In this document: piece after piece, positions 1 to 30,655 of the stretch
How positions within the stretch are numbered: position 1 is the stretch's first letter
Layout of the letters: the number at the start of each line of letters is the position of its first letter
DNA from: Chloranthus sessilifolius
Taxonomy: Eukaryota > Streptophyta > Magnoliopsida > Chloranthales > Chloranthaceae
Length of the DNA stretch: 64,000 nt
Assembly (NCBI GenBank): GCA_021018995.1
Contig: CM037590.1
Coordinates: 39,124,287-39,188,286 of the forward strand
Direction: 5' to 3'
Position numbers and translations under genes: made by a program
Notes under the pieces: generated by a model
Databases searched by the model: none
Told to the model about the DNA's origin: nothing
The model's input: the letters and a program-made list of their open reading frames with translations, nothing else

Positions 1-209
1 CAAATAGGGAGAAGCATTATAAAAAAAAAAATGAGAGCCGTAAACAAAAATTAAAGAACGCAAATCTAAACTCCTTAATAATCAGCATTGGCTTCCAAAA
101 ATAAAGCCATTGCAAATTAAAAACTACGAAAAAAAAAAATTGCTAATGTGGGTGAAAGCCAACTTGTATATAAAAATTTTAGAGCTGCACATGGTAACCT
201 TACGCATTC

Positions 210-570
210 CCAATCTAGATTGACGACTGACCGCATTCTCTTTACTCATAACACTATTTTTTGTCAAGTGTAGCGAGTGATGCAAAGACTATGATCTAAA
301 GATCTATGGTATTGAAGATTATATCAACAAAACATTTGTCATGTGATTTAGTAAATGCATGTAAAATGAAAAATAAAAAATAAAAAAAATTAGAGTTTTA
401 TGTTGTAGCTATTCATTTTAAAAGCATCTAACCGCTTTAAATCACATAATGCAGATTTTTTCGATGCAATCTTCGACCCACCAGTTCTTTGTATTAGGTC
501 CTTCGTCCTTCGCATCACCTGGCACAACGAAAAATAGTGCCACATGTCTTAGATCAATGACCTGTTCTCA
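210..570. repeat. Dispersed repeat copy, pair with 1780-2140
   Basis: Located downstream of the SPDS stop, this segment matches 1780-2140 in the same order. Shared landmarks are ATGATCTAAAG, CGATGCAATCTTC, TCGCATCAC and AATAGTG. The two copies flank exons 8 and 9. No gene is seen in 1-772; a 3' UTR probably lies within it but no clear end signal was found. Confidence 0.55.
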
Positions 571-772
571 ATCTTGGATGGGAACCGATCGGATACCTTG
601 TACAAAATCAAAGTTAACCTAAGGAACACAAATATTTGTACTACAACTCTTCCAATCTGATTCCTCTACTCAAATGACCAATTTAAACCTCAAATTATTC
701 TCCATCTAGTGCCTTGGAGTATTCGGATAATTGCCGAATAAATACAACATTAATTCCCAATTTATCACTGCC

Positions 773-18341
<17,569 letters not shown>

Positions 18342-18374
18342 TATTTTCCCCCTCTAAACAAAAACCCCAACGAT

Positions 18375-18375
<1 letters not shown>

Positions 18376-18423
<48 letters not shown>
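18376..18423 (+). repeat. (CT)n microsatellite in the SPDS leader
   Basis: About 24 uninterrupted CT units begin 35 bp upstream of the SPDS start codon, so the transcript would carry a (GA)n leader. It lies between the TATA-like box and the ATG. GA/CT tracts near plant starts are known binding sites for BBR/BPC (GAGA-binding) proteins; that role here is inference. Confidence 0.85.
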
Positions 18424-18425
<2 letters not shown>

Positions 18426-18448
18426 CTACGTAGTTTGGTAGTAAACTA

Positions 18449-18457
18449 GTTATATAG
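18449..18457 (-). promoter_or_regulatory. TATA-like box of SPDS
   Basis: On the minus strand the sequence reads CCTATATAACT about 110 bp before the SPDS ATG. Transcription would then start at about 18420, just at the edge of the (GA)n leader. The prediction rests on motif and position only. Confidence 0.5.
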
Positions 18458-18649
18458 GAAGAGATGGAATAGAAGAGAGAGACGAATATATGGTGCACAA
18501 AATCTTGCAGCTTTTTTGCTTTGACACTTAGTTGGTGACGATTCTTCGAATATATGCTATTTTCGCTTAGCTAATACGCCTAAAACCAAGAAGACCAAAC
18601 ACGGGAATCCTTGCTACAGTGGCCCTAATGTTTTACATTTACTTACTAT

Positions 18650-18860
18650 AAGTTGGGCCGTTTGATCGGGTCGGGCCGGGCCATAAATTTCTCTAATCAA
18701 ACTCATTGAGGCCTTGACCCGGACTGATCATTTGGATCGACCTTCACGTCATTGGTTCGGTAGGTCGGGTGAGTAAAGTCAATGGGTCAGAATTTCAAGT
18801 TTGGTCAACAGATCGGGTCAACAAGTTGGGTCAACTAGTTAAACCTCCAAACAAATCAAA
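18650..18860. repeat. GGGTCGGG/GGGTCAAC-rich repeat
   Basis: Upstream of SPDS, GGGTC motifs recur (GGGTCGGGCC, CGGGTCAACAAG, TGGGTCAACT). Similar tracts occur at 19490-19700, 35565-35830 and 51540-51790. They probably represent decayed non-autonomous transposons, but no ends were identified. Confidence 0.4.
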
Positions 18861-18896
18861 TTAATTATAATGTCTAGAGGGTACGGCTATTCTCAC

Positions 18897-19110
18897 CATG
18901 GTATTCAAAATCGACTGAAACCGGTACGTATCGGTATCTCGGCAAACCGATATGTATCGGTCTTATAATTCGATATCCGTATCGGCCGATACATATTAGG
19001 TATCGGATATTGGTTGATAATTATCGATTTGAACCAAGACTTTGGTTTTTTTTTGTTTTTGCATTTTAAAGGGGCCGATACACGATACCGATTTCGAGTT
19101 TGACACCTTG
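18897..19110. mobile_element. hAT-type MITE, CGATACGTATCG family, copy 2
   Basis: Starts CATGGTATTCAAAATCG and ends GAGTTTGACACCTTG, an inverted pair. The 8-bp duplications are ATTCTCAC/ATTCTTAC. The interior repeats CGGTACGTATCGG-like palindromes. 214 bp, in the distal SPDS upstream region. Confidence 0.8.
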
Positions 19111-21330
19111 ATTCTTACCCATTTTCGAAGTAAGTACTATATAGTTTTTCATGAACGAGAACGAAAATCATTGACTGATTTGAATCAAATGATAGAGATT
19201 TTTTTGTTCCAATCTTCCCACGATAGATTTTAATATCATGGCATGCCTATATGGCGATCAGATGTTGATTCCACATGACACATGCCCCTAAAAGTGAAGA
19301 TCAACTCTTTTGCCCATGATCTAAGTCACTTTTGGGGATGTGTGCTATATGAAATCAACATTTGATCATATAATAAGTGCGACCTGAAAATTTCTGTAAT
19401 ACTTACTTCGAAAACAAGTGAGAATAGCCGCACTAATTTCTAAGTTAGCATTATAATTGCTAATTACAATACAACTAAAATGATTTGTTTATATAGGTAA
19501 TCCTGATAAGGGGGTCGTTAAGTTAGGTCAATGTAAGGCGGTTTTTAGCATCGGGTCACCAAGGTCTGGTTCCAGGTGTGACCATGACTACACCTGGCCC
19601 GAAATTTCTTTTAGCTCTATCCGGCTCAATGGTCATATATTTGTATTTAACACGATTAAAAATTGGGTCAATAAGTTACTTATTAGGTCTACTCAACCCA
19701 GTGAGTCAGCGACATCCCTAGTTCAAGAGCGGAGTAGGCAACTATGAGCCCCATAGCCACATATCTGGTAATTAGTCCATTTATGTGGCACTGTTTTTCA
19801 AGTGTGACATACAATTTTAAGACCATAATTTCAAATGTGTCACTATTTTTTTTTTTTAGGGTATATTCAGTTTCAAGGGAAATAAGGGAAAATTCATATG
19901 CGACAAATAAATTATCGAGTTTCCGTTGTTTGAATGACATATAAAAGGTCAGAAATTATTTTCGCATTTTTCATCAAAATTCAAGAACAAATGCCGAGAG
20001 GCCATTGATTTTTTGTCTCCCGACCTCCGACTCTTCCTTCTTTCCAACACAGCTAGTCATATAATTTTAATTTTTTTCTTTTTATCTCTTTTATATTCCA
20101 TATAGATCTCTTTTTTCATATTTTATTTGAATAATTTATGTGGATGATCTTTTGTGGTATTATGACTTTTTTTTTTTATTAGGATATATTATTTTCTTAT
20201 AATTTTCTATATATGTATCTAAACACAAGATTTGATTAATCTTACGTTTTCCTAATTAGCGATGTAGTTATTCAAATAATGAAAAACAAAAGAATCCTAT
20301 AATTTCCTACAACTTAAGTATTTATGAAAAAATACAGAAATATTATTTTACTTTTCTACGTTTTTCATAATTTTATGCCCTATTCACAAAGCCGACCCTA
20401 AATGATGGGATAAGGCCATGATTATGAAGATGAAATGAAAATGAGGGCGGCTACGAGCACACAATTTTTTCTTTGCAACTACAGTCACTAGTTTTATTTT
20501 CACACCAACTTCTGCTATGACCTATGACCTATGCCCTAATGGATAAGCCAATTGTAAGTGTGAACAGGTTTATCGCTTTATATGCTAAAATGGTTAAATC
20601 TATACTTTCACTTTTAGGTATAAGTTAGTCTCACTGAGTGTCAACCTATCATGAGTGGCAGCAATGAATACATCTGTGTGACCTTCTGATGTGCACAGTC
20701 TTCTAATGCATGGAAGTTTGTGCACATCATACAATCACGTAGATATGTGGGCTGCTTGAATGCTAAAGATGGGTGGACACCCATTTTAGACCAACTCTTT
20801 AAGTACACAGTTTGACCACCATTAGACAAGAGTGAACGGGTCGGTCAACTTAATTTTATTTTATTTTTACCAAAAATGGAGGGGAAGGTGCACAGCTATT
20901 CATGGATGCTACGGCGATGTACCTAATAATAACTCATATATGATATGCCTATCGATTAGGGTTCAGACTTTAGAGTTTGTTGGGATTTACCAACAAACGT
21001 CGTCACGAGGTTACCATGTTCTTGAATAGCTTTTCATCGTAACTATAATCATTGTATCTTTAAAAAGTTTTTAGGGCTTCCGGAGATTACGAGAAAGTCC
21101 TTATTGTTGTCGCTTTATTACAGAAGTGGCATGATAGTATGTTTGGCGTGTTTTTTTTTGTTGTTTACCTCATACGGTCGCTTAGGTGTATCAGTTTATG
21201 GAGATGGAGCATATGGGGAACCCTTAGGGGTTAGGAGATTGTTTGGGAAACTAGCTCCTCGCCCTACTACTGCTGGCAAGAAACTGTTTTAAGTGAAAAA
21301 ACACTCCATGTGAGAGCGGATAAAACGTGC
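19111..21330. other. Intergenic stretch, no gene recognised
   Basis: A fold-back-type repeat (CCTAAAAGTGAAG ... CACTTTTGGGGATGTG) lies at about 19130-19400 and a GGGTC-rich tract at 19490-19700. From 19700 to 21330 I see only scattered short ORFs without family resemblance. Confidence 0.5.
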
Positions 21331-21335
21331 TATGG

Positions 21336-21461
21336 CATGGTTTGACATCTCGCCCAAGACGAGACGTCTCGCATTTCATCCATCAACGAGACAAGATCAA
21401 GGTGTGAATCATTCAAACCTTGAAATCACGCCATATCTCGCTGAGATATGGCGTGATTTGA
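21336..21461. repeat. Palindrome cluster, possible decayed hAT MITE
   Basis: It starts CATGGTTTGACATCTCG and contains CGAGACGTCTCG. It also holds CAAGGTGTGAATCATTCAAACCTTG-type ends, read in two parts: CAAGGTGTGAATCA and TTCAAACCTTG. At 21423-21459 it ends with a 17-bp perfect stem AAATCACGCCATATCTC around the loop GCT. The ends resemble the MITE family above, but no target duplication was found. Confidence 0.5.
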
Positions 21462-21486
21462 GGGTAAGCAAAAGTCTTGTGTTTAT

Positions 21487-21910
21487 TCTAAGGGGAAATG
21501 CGTTTAAATGATCTTACGCTATTAAGATTAGACTTTTCATCTTACACCATTGAAGTGTGATTTATCATTATCCCTTATAGGACACATTTATGATCAATCT
21601 AAATTTCCCTTGTGTCAATCTATCATTGGAATATGTCTCGGCCCAATGAAACATGTCGATAAGTGAACATGAACCATCCGATTAGCGAATTGTTAATATC
21701 AGCCATTAAAACTAAGAATACCTGTTAATATTAAGAGTCAACATATCTGATGATTCAAACCTCGCAAAAAATGTGATTTTTGGGACTATTGCCTTTCTAC
21801 TTGAGACCTATCTGTTTGATGGTGTGGATTGGCAACACATAAATCATTGATGGCATATGATCATTTAAACATCATCATGGTGTTTAAATAACAATCGGGA
21901 GATTCAGTCC
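21487..21910. mobile_element. MITE family B copy 2
   Basis: Matches 16658-17090 in the same orientation through TTAGACTTTTCAT, CACCATT, TTATCATTATCCC, ATGATCAATCTAAAT and GGAATATGTCTC. The outermost left end is lost. Confidence 0.65.
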
Positions 21911-22354
21911 TTTTTTTTTAAAGGTATGAAAAAATAAATAAGGTAGCTATATCATATAAGGTTTTTAGTCTTTGAAATTCTTCTTTGGACACTACATAGA
22001 AGCCATTTTTCGAGCTGTCTAATATAATATTATTTATTTTAAATTATAAAAAAATACATATATTAAATTTCTAACTTAAATATGATTATTATAAATACTT
22101 TATTAATTTAAATATAATTAAAATAATAAGAAATTTTATTTTTTGGTCTCTAGGTGAATCATTCCATTTCACGGAGACGTCTCATTCTCAAAGGTAGCTA
22201 AGACATCACCGATTCCGAAGATATCAAACCATTTGGCGAATAGTTGGCAAGGACCAAAAAAAGGAAACGAAGCTACGGGTCCAAATTCGGTTAATCGAAT
22301 TGAAACCATAATTTCTATTTTTGGATCGATTTTTGTAAAATCAAACCCTAACCG

Positions 22355-22600
22355 AAACATTTTGATTTCAATTAACCAAACTTTTCACCCCCCAAATCGA
22401 AATCGAGCCAGTCTGATTTTTATTTAATTTCCGTTATTTTCATATTTTTATTTGCCATAATTTTTGGATTTTATCCAAACCGATTTTGATTTCAATTAAC
22501 CGAACTTTTCAGCCCCCAAATCGAAACTGAGCCAATCTGATTTCGATTTAATTTCCATTATTTTCATATTTTTATTTGCCATAATTTTTGGATTTATTCC
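22355..22600. repeat. Two-copy tandem repeat, about 124-bp unit
   Basis: Units share TTTGATTTCAATTAACC, AACTTTTCA, CCCCAAATCGAAA and TTTTCATATTTTTATTTGCC. They lie just before the solo LTR at 22682. Confidence 0.75.
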
Positions 22601-22681
22601 ATAACCCCCTGTGATTGTAAATGTTAGCTTTTGAATATGTTTCTACCTCAAAAAGCACATGGTGTGTTTAGGTTAACTCTT

Positions 22682-25581
22682 TGTCACGACCCAGAATCCT
22701 TACCCGATATCGAGGGCCTAGAATTCCGTGTTATGACCCCGCATGCTGGTTAAGGCAATAAGCGGACATACACATAATCTATAAATTGACTTAGCATATG
22801 GATTGAGGCATGTAAGATATCATTAAAAATAATTGACTCATAAATTAATAACGAAAAACATAGACAATAATAATGAAGTACTTAATCCTAACCATGCATC
22901 TAGGATATCAAATCAAAATCAGTTTCAGATAGGGTAAAACGGTCTCAAATGTAAACTCACACCATATATCAAGGCTAAAACAAGTCTCTCAAGAAATAAT
23001 GAAAATTAGAGTAAAAGGGTTCTCAATGCTGGTAAAAATCTGCTGGATCTACGCTCTCATCAAGGTGGTAGCCGACATCCTTGTTTATATGAGCCATCTC
23101 CGGATCAGCAGCTTTCAAATCATCAAGGACGAGATAAGCAGAATCTTCACCTGAAACTGTTAGATTTTGGGAGGGGGGTGAGTTTACTCAATCACAGAAC
23201 TCACCGTTGCACAATCGATCCACCATAACTTACTCAGGTGGGCGTGTGTGCAATCGCTTGAATTGCGGTACATTTTTAAAATATAACCAACATCTTAAAT
23301 AAATGAAATAAACTTATCTATAATTCATAGACTATCATAATCAAGACTGAAAAATATACTAATATAACATGAAAAGTGCATGATGCTTCTATTTTCTTAT
23401 CTTTTTTCCTATTTGTCTCATCAACTTAGCATACGTGAGATATCGTAAGTCTTATTAATTACTCCATACGCCTACACAACGTACTTCACATCTTATCTTA
23501 TTTAAACGATCTGTGCCAGGATCGCTGCTCGAGCCTACCACGCGAGGTCCACGTGTAAATAACCACCTAACCTCCATATCATAACATAAACCACCATCCG
23601 GATGAGTTCTTGGCATAGTAACCACGATGTCCCCTTAGTTCGAGACAAGGCTATAATGTCCTTAAGACCCGTCTTGGCTGCAGACGTTAAGCCCTTACGG
23701 TGGCTCGTAAGGTATGGCACGTATAGAAACTTAATTATATTTAGCTTACCTTCACAGCATATCTTAATATATCATAACATTATTCGGTTCTGGGCTTAGG
23801 TCCCCGCCTCGATTTTATATTTGCGTGGGCTTAAGTCCCCACTTTCTTAATATATATGTGTCTTAACATATTCTTTTCTAATTTTTTCTTAAAACTTAGT
23901 TAGAATAGGCCATGGTGCGATAGGCTTCACTAAACCACGTTTTCTAAGGGACGGGTTCCGTAGTAACCTAGATGTACTTCGTGTGGTATCCCATACTACC
24001 ATAGAGGGGTTGCATCCGTACATGGATGCCTACATTCCAAGTTCTACGTGACCGTGAAAGAAACCCCACCGTGACGAAGGCTTAAGTCATGTGTCATATT
24101 TTATTCTTAACTTATACGTGATGCCTATATCGTGATTTTCTATATGATGAATATCATATGATAATGGTGAACATATATAAGAATGAATTATAACATAAAC
24201 CTTAAACATTTTATATTTTTGAAGAAAATTAATAAAGAGCATAACATACGAAATATTAAAGTAAAACAAAAAATAAGAAATATTTAACTATATTTATTTT
24301 ACAATAGTGTTGAAACTATACTTCATTAAGGTTAATTATATTCATGAAATTTGGTGATTGACTGGTATAGCGATCTAACATATTTTAAAATTCTAAAGGA
24401 GCGCATGTGTCAATTCAAGAATTGTATGAGGCTTAGAGGAGGTAATAGAATGGTAAGTATTGAAAAAGTCCATATTTGACCCCTTAAACTTATAGATTGT
24501 TATTCGATGCAAGCTATTTAATGTATTTTATTTAATCTTAGCGATTTATAAGTCTAGAGATAAGTTTAGCATAAAGTAGTCAAAGAGTTAAAAAAATAAT
24601 GTCAAACCCGTGTAACCTTGGATCATCTAAAATGTATCCCGACTTGCAGCTCAATTTTGACCTTAAAAATATTAAATTTGTGAAATTATTATTTCAGACA
24701 AAGTTGTAGATCTCGTTGTCTTCTTTCCAATGCCGCAAGAATCACATAAATCCGAGTTCGGGATAAAATGTTATGGCCAAAATACCGAGGCTGTGTCTGT
24801 TGAAGAGTTTGGCCGAATTTCACGAAAATCTTGGAAAACCGATCCTATCGATTTTGGGCCTAATTTCTATATTTTTAAGACCCGAAATTTATCAAAATTT
24901 AAGGAAAAATTAGGATTTTCTTTTTAAGAAATAACTGAATAATTTAAGATGGATTTAGAGCACCCACCTGTTGAAGCGTGTTTCGAATCCTACGATGATT
25001 TGGGTTGATGGAGATCGAATTCGAGAGACGATATGTCCGAGTCTTTTCGCGAGAATTCCTTTCTTACAATAAATTGGTCGTGGCGATGAGAAACTTTGAT
25101 GGTGTAAGATTCTCTGATAAGATCGAAAATCGATGGAGATCCGACGAGGAATTATGAAAGATGGCACTGTTAGAGCTTTTGGAGAGAAGAGGGAATAAAG
25201 AAAGACAACTGAGAGAAGAAGTAAATATATATCGAATTCCTTCATACGTGACTTGAAAAGCTTGAGAAGAGGTTTTGCTCCAGCGCTTTGTGTAAGTACC
25301 AAGGTAAATGGTGATTCTCTCCCGAATTTACAATTGTGCCCTTTAACCTGCTTCACTCTTCAAACGGGCATAACTTTTTATATTCTTATCGAAAATCGAC
25401 AAATTATATATCGTTGGAATCGTATCGACAAGTACTCCGCAATGAGTCTAATATTGATATATATATATAAATTAGACTATTTCTAAAGTGAGTATATTCC
25501 GGTGTGGAGCGTTAGCACCACGCATTGTGTGGTACATCATCTAATACCATTAAATAAAATTCAAAAATCTGGGTTATTACA
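22682..25581 (+). mobile_element. Solo-LTR-like element, family C copy 1
   Basis: The 2.9-kb non-coding element begins TGTCACGACCC, ends GGGTTATTACA and is flanked by the exact 5-bp duplication CTCTT (22677-22681, 25582-25586). TG...CA ends with 5-bp duplication are the mark of an LTR left by recombination. Copy 2 at 37424 shares GAGGGCCTAGAATT, GTGTTATGAC, CGCATGCTGGTTAA and GGACATACACATAATC. No primer-binding site or coding region is present. A large internally deleted element cannot be excluded. The orientation is nominal. Confidence 0.8.
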
Positions 25582-26043
25582 CTCTTATAAGAGTAAAAGC
25601 AATTTTTTTACTACTCTATGTCATAGCAGGTTTTATTTGCTTTGACAAAAAACAGATAGAAAGCAATTTTATCACTTAAAATAGTTCTCTGTCAGAATAA
25701 ATGAGGTAAAGAGCTATGCTACCAAGCATACAAGCAGTTCTTTGCAAGAGCCAAAAATTAAAAGAGCTACTCTTTGTTGTAAAACAGTTAACCCAAATGC
25801 AGCTATTCCTTGGGATGCCGTAGGCACCCTACCTAGTTCTTCGGCATGAGCACCTAATATTAACTCATCGCTTTTCCATGTCTTAATAGATAAGATAAGG
25901 TTATCATGACGATAAAATGTTGGTTTCTCACACTTTAGAATTCAGCGAAAACATTGATAGATCTGAACCATCCAGTCTCTACATAATGTGGCATCGACAA
26001 AGAAGTCTTACTACTTGCTAACTATTGGACGAAGTGGCACTTT

Positions 26044-26217
26044 AGAAAATAATGCTTCAAAAACAAACTTTTTAGCAATAAATACTCAACTTCAAATGTT
26101 TTGAAAAAACAATGCTTCCAGGGATTTTAGAACTTCAAAATACTGTGAAAGTATTGTTTTTCTAAAACATTTGAAGTTGAGTATTTCTGGCTAAAAAGTT
26201 TGTTTTCGAGGCATGTT
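26044..26217. mobile_element. Fold-back MITE, about 174 bp
   Basis: Inverted arms of about 60 bp share ATACTCAACTTCAAATG, AAACAAACTTTTTAGC and a terminal ATGCTTC/ATGCCTC. The spacer is short. The element type is unassigned. Confidence 0.7.
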
Positions 26218-26878
26218 TCTCTGATTATTCCTTATTAAATATATATAAAGTCATGGGCAACCATATTATAAGTGTACTGAGACAATTGATTGGACCGTGC
26301 AACACCATGGTGTAGGGGCCCCTGCACCTAATAGCAACTCTTTTATGAGTGTCATAAGACCAGAAATGATTGTTTGGCCTTCAAGATTCCCTAATCGGGA
26401 GAATTAAGATTTGATATCTTCTCTTATTTATATATATTATAATAATAATAAGAGTTTGTATATAGTGTGTAACTTGTTTGGCTTGCATGTTTGTGTGCCA
26501 TGTAAAGGGTGAAGTGTATGCAAAATGTATGGAGAGTTGCAGTCTTTATGAGCCCATAGACCTACATGGGTGTCGTAATTGGTGGTTGGGTGGCACCAAT
26601 ATTTGTAAGTGTTGACCATATCCAATACAGATGGGCTGAGATTTATCAGGTCAGGGCTCATCCGATACAATACACCCCTAATTTGACATGGGTCAAACGT
26701 CAAGTCAAATGGATTAACTATGAGGCCACATGGCCTACATATATGCATCCAATATGAATTCGAACAAAATACCCAAAATATATATTTTAATATTTAAAAA
26801 AATAAAAAAATACTTTAATATTGGCCAATTTGGCTTCGTTAAATTTAACATGTATTAGCATAAGATGCGACCAACATG

Positions 26879-26881
<3 letters not shown>

Positions 26882-26938
<57 letters not shown>
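26882..26938. repeat. (TA)n microsatellite
   Basis: About 28 uninterrupted TA units. Confidence 0.95.
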
Positions 26939-26943
<5 letters not shown>

Positions 26944-28815
26944 CACACGACACGATTGCAGGCACAAGCGGGTTGAGGACCAAATCAAAACCTTTTTTAA
27001 TAATTGTCATCCCATTGAACATCTTCATCAATCAACACCATCAAAATGATATGCCACCTTTTGGATGAATTGTAACTAAAAAAGCATTGTTTAGATGGTC
27101 AAAACCATCGATCATCAAGAGAATGTACACAGATTATGGATAGCAGTGGTTTATACAAGTTACTTTATCTGTATAGTAATCATACTTGATCTTCCCTGGT
27201 AAAGTTGGTATACTGAGTAATTATCATTTTGCTTATAATTGGGGTTGAAAAGTAACTAATCATCTCACAAGATAGAGATATGAGTTTCTGAGTGCCTTTG
27301 GGTCCAATAAATAATTAAATAAGTCAATAATCTCCATTAACTTTGTTTGGTCCTTTATTATGTTGACCATTGACCATGAAAAAGCATGGTCGTGATTTGC
27401 GTGTCACCATCTTAAGGGTCCCCATTTTGTAGACGCCTACCATATTATATATTCTATACAAATAACACTCATTCATCATAAATTTACACAATTGCCAATC
27501 CAAGAGTAATTAAAATTTGGCTACCTCTCTTTGCCCGGACGCATTCACTCAAAGCACCCATGTCTTAGACCCATTTATAATTATTGATTGCTTCATATCT
27601 GATGATGAAGATCATTTTTCACTCTTAACTACCACATAATAGATCTTGAGATCATAACACACCTATCAAATGGTCATTTTTTCTATTTCATGTGTCACCG
27701 ATCTACAAACATTGGCCTTGAATCATATGATATACATCACGCTCAAACGTGAATTTAAGGCCATGTTTTGAAGATCTTTGACATATGGAATTTAAAATTG
27801 GCCGTCTGATAAGTGCAAGATGATCTCAAGACCTATTTTGTTGAAGATCTGAGTGAAATACGATCTCCATCATCTAATATGAAGCAATCAATGATTTTCA
27901 AAGCGTATGAGACATGGCGTTTTCAGAGAACTGAAGAACCCTTCAAATTTTAGAGAGGAGCAAGGAGAGTACGGAATACCATGAAGCTAGCAAGGGCAAT
28001 GATCAGTTGCAACTAGGCGTGTTCCACCAGTTTCACAACTATCAGATAAAAGATAATTTTGTTTGCATGTCATACTATAAAAATAAAAATCGTGAAAGTC
28101 AATATTCTCTTCCATTCAATGACTGCAAATCTGATTGAACATAAAATCTTGTCCAACTTTTGGACCTATGCATTGCCCAACTAGCAATAGGTTACTGACT
28201 CCGTAAAAAAGAACATGGGCGATCAGTTCGTCTATTAATGACAGGTGGGACATTTTTTGTGTTATGTGGAGTAAAAGCTTCTATTAAGTAGTCAACTGGT
28301 GAGCCAATGCTCTTTAACATTGACGTCACTTTTCGTGATGTGTCATGTGAAATTAATATATATTGCTTGTGATTTAATGCCTATAATCCCAAAATCTACA
28401 ATGCAAAAGATTGAGTCAAAAACGATAATTTTTTTGTTTGGCCTCAATGAGTAAAGGCAATCTAATTTAATAAGGTCATCTAAATTAATAGTATTATGCT
28501 GAATTTATATGATAGAATTTAATTTTAGATAACAGTTTTTGACTGCTCTCACTTACCTTTGTCATCTCAATATTTTACAGTAAAGACATATAGATTATTG
28601 CATACCTATTAGATGAGGCATGATGATTTCGTGTTGCACTCATACGAAATGGGACTGAAGTGTCAACTATCAACTCATTTGGTGTTCTACGGCTTATCTA
28701 ATTTGGGGGCATGGAGTCATTGTATAGATAGACTAAGCCTACGATTTCCTAAAAAAACGCTGACCTATCATAGCCCCCAAAAAAATGTCCACAATGTCCA
28801 CTAAATGATTAAGAG

Positions 28816-29059
28816 CAAGGTATTACAATGGGTATTAGTCTCAGGTATTAGTTTATCCGAGGCCGATACGAATTAGCGGATACATATAGGCCGATAACGA
28901 TACGTATCAGTCAATTAAAAAAAAAAAAAAGTCTTGATTGAAACCGAGACGTATCAATCGATATGGGCCAGTTTTGATGATACCGATATGTATCGGTTTG
29001 GCCGAAAACCAATACATATTATTGATACGTATTGGTATCGGCTGACTTTTGATACCTTG
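28816..29059. mobile_element. hAT-type MITE, CGATACGTATCG family, copy 3
   Basis: Starts CAAGGTATTACAATGG and ends ACTTTTGATACCTTG. It is flanked by the exact 8-bp duplication ATTAAGAG (28808-28815, 29060-29067). The interior carries repeated CCGATACG/CGTATCGG and an A run. The perfect duplication makes this the best-defined and possibly youngest copy. Confidence 0.88.
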
Positions 29060-29439
29060 ATTAAGAGACTAAAATCAAAATTGAATCGCTATTATATGAT
29101 TGTCTAAATGTGTTTTGTGGCCTTCATTTTTTAATCTTTGTAGGCTCTAAATAACAATGTAAACATAATTTTGTTCTTTATGAAAACAATAGAGATGATG
29201 TTGTGATAATTTCTCAAGCCAAATCTATAACCATATGGAATCAAAATGATGCCACGTGTAAGAAACTAACAATCGATGACAAACATTAGTGATCAATTCG
29301 GTCACCTACTACCAAACTTGAATGCATTTATAAGTTGAAAAAGGATATATTTCGACGGCAAATGAAATAACCACGGATAATCTTAATAAGTGACAAAATA
29401 GAGGCACATGATAAAGTTATATTTTGAAAGGCGCTTAAA

Positions 29440-29720
29440 AAATAAAAACCGACTCTCCTGATTATTATTTAAACACTAAAATGGTATTTAAATGTTCATA
29501 TCTTATTAATATTTAATATGTGGGTAATATATACCATCCATCGATCTTAGATTAGAGGACAATGGGTGAAAAAACATCAATTTTTGGGAGATTTTAACCA
29601 TTTGTTGTGCAATTTAATAAAAATTTATTATTAATTTTTAATGGCGATGCTAAAGTTAATGAATCAAATCATTCATATTCACTTATAAGCATGATTCTTT
29701 GGTTGAGACATGATTCAATG
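29440..29720. mobile_element. MITE family B copy 3, inverted and partial
   Basis: On the minus strand it resembles the left part of 16658-17090. Shared landmarks are the TCTCCTGATT end, ATTTAAACAC, TTCATTAACTTTAGC and the GAATCATGCTTATAAG segment. Partial. Confidence 0.5.
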
Positions 29721-30655
29721 ATGGACTGTCATTGAAACAATTTTATAATTGTTATAAACTTATAATCATAGTTACAAAATTTGCCCATATATATTTTTTT
29801 TTTAAATCATGAATAAATTCATGAATTTGGGGTTTTACGAATTATTCAAAACTTCAAGAATGATTATCAATTTCTTCGGTAAATTGTAATTTTTAATATT
29901 TATAAATTTTCTCCAATTTTCTACAAGTATCTCCCCAAACTCTTTTATTCGGATTTTTCTAAATTTTAACCTTGTCAAATTATGCGTAACCCCAGCTTAG
30001 TGACTATGGTCATAATTATGCTTCGATGATTGCAATAATAAACTATACTTTAAAAGTGTAAGATCAAATTATATTTAATATCATTATTTAAGATTATTTA
30101 AATATTATTTTAAATATTGGAAAGAGACTAGAGGTATTATCCTAAAATAAACTAGATTTTGATAAAGAACAAAACGAAAAACGAGCCATTAGGCAAACAG
30201 ACGAGGACCCATTTCTTGTCACAGCAAGTTGACTATGAGAAAGACAAAAGTACACTTGACGACTCCACGTCTGTCGTTTTCCCCGTAAAATGATCAAAAC
30301 ACTTTAGACGAAAATAATGACTTTGAATATTTCAAAAGTGAATCATAGTTGGAAAGTAAGCACGTAGTCGGTTGGAAGGAATCTTCATTCGCACCCGTCT
30401 ATTTACTAAAAGCAAACACCTAATGAAAGTGTTAGCTTTGTGGCTGGATATCATTAAGTAGGCGCTTTTGGTAAGCATGTGGTACGAATAGTGAGGTTCA
30501 CATTTAGAATGTGAGCTAAAACTTGCACATTATATTATAGACACCCCATTTTCGATCTTTCAAAATTGTATATGACATCCTATAATAATTTAGGCCCTAA
30601 GTCCTGTTGACTGAAAGTCAAAAGTCGAGTAAGGACTCTGACAATATATTACTCA
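29721..30655. other. Intergenic stretch, nothing recognised
   Basis: AT-rich sequence with no gene, clear repeat boundary or RNA gene that I can support. Confidence 0.5.

Larger units (their letters stand above)
25587..28815. other. Intergenic stretch: fold-back MITE, microsatellite, decayed repeats
   Basis: A fold-back element is at 26044-26217, a (TA)n run at 26882-26938 and fold-back family fragments at about 27590-27950 and 28300-28440. No gene was recognised in the remainder. Confidence 0.5.

Noticed and set aside
21423..21459. Transcription terminator or microRNA precursor
   Set aside because: Bacterial-type terminators do not apply, and the stem is too short for a plant microRNA precursor; it sits among palindromes of repeat origin.
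24955..25356. A 133-aa minus-strand ORF
   Set aside because: Lies inside the family C LTR-like element; no domain recognised, and copy 2 does not keep the frame in an obvious way.
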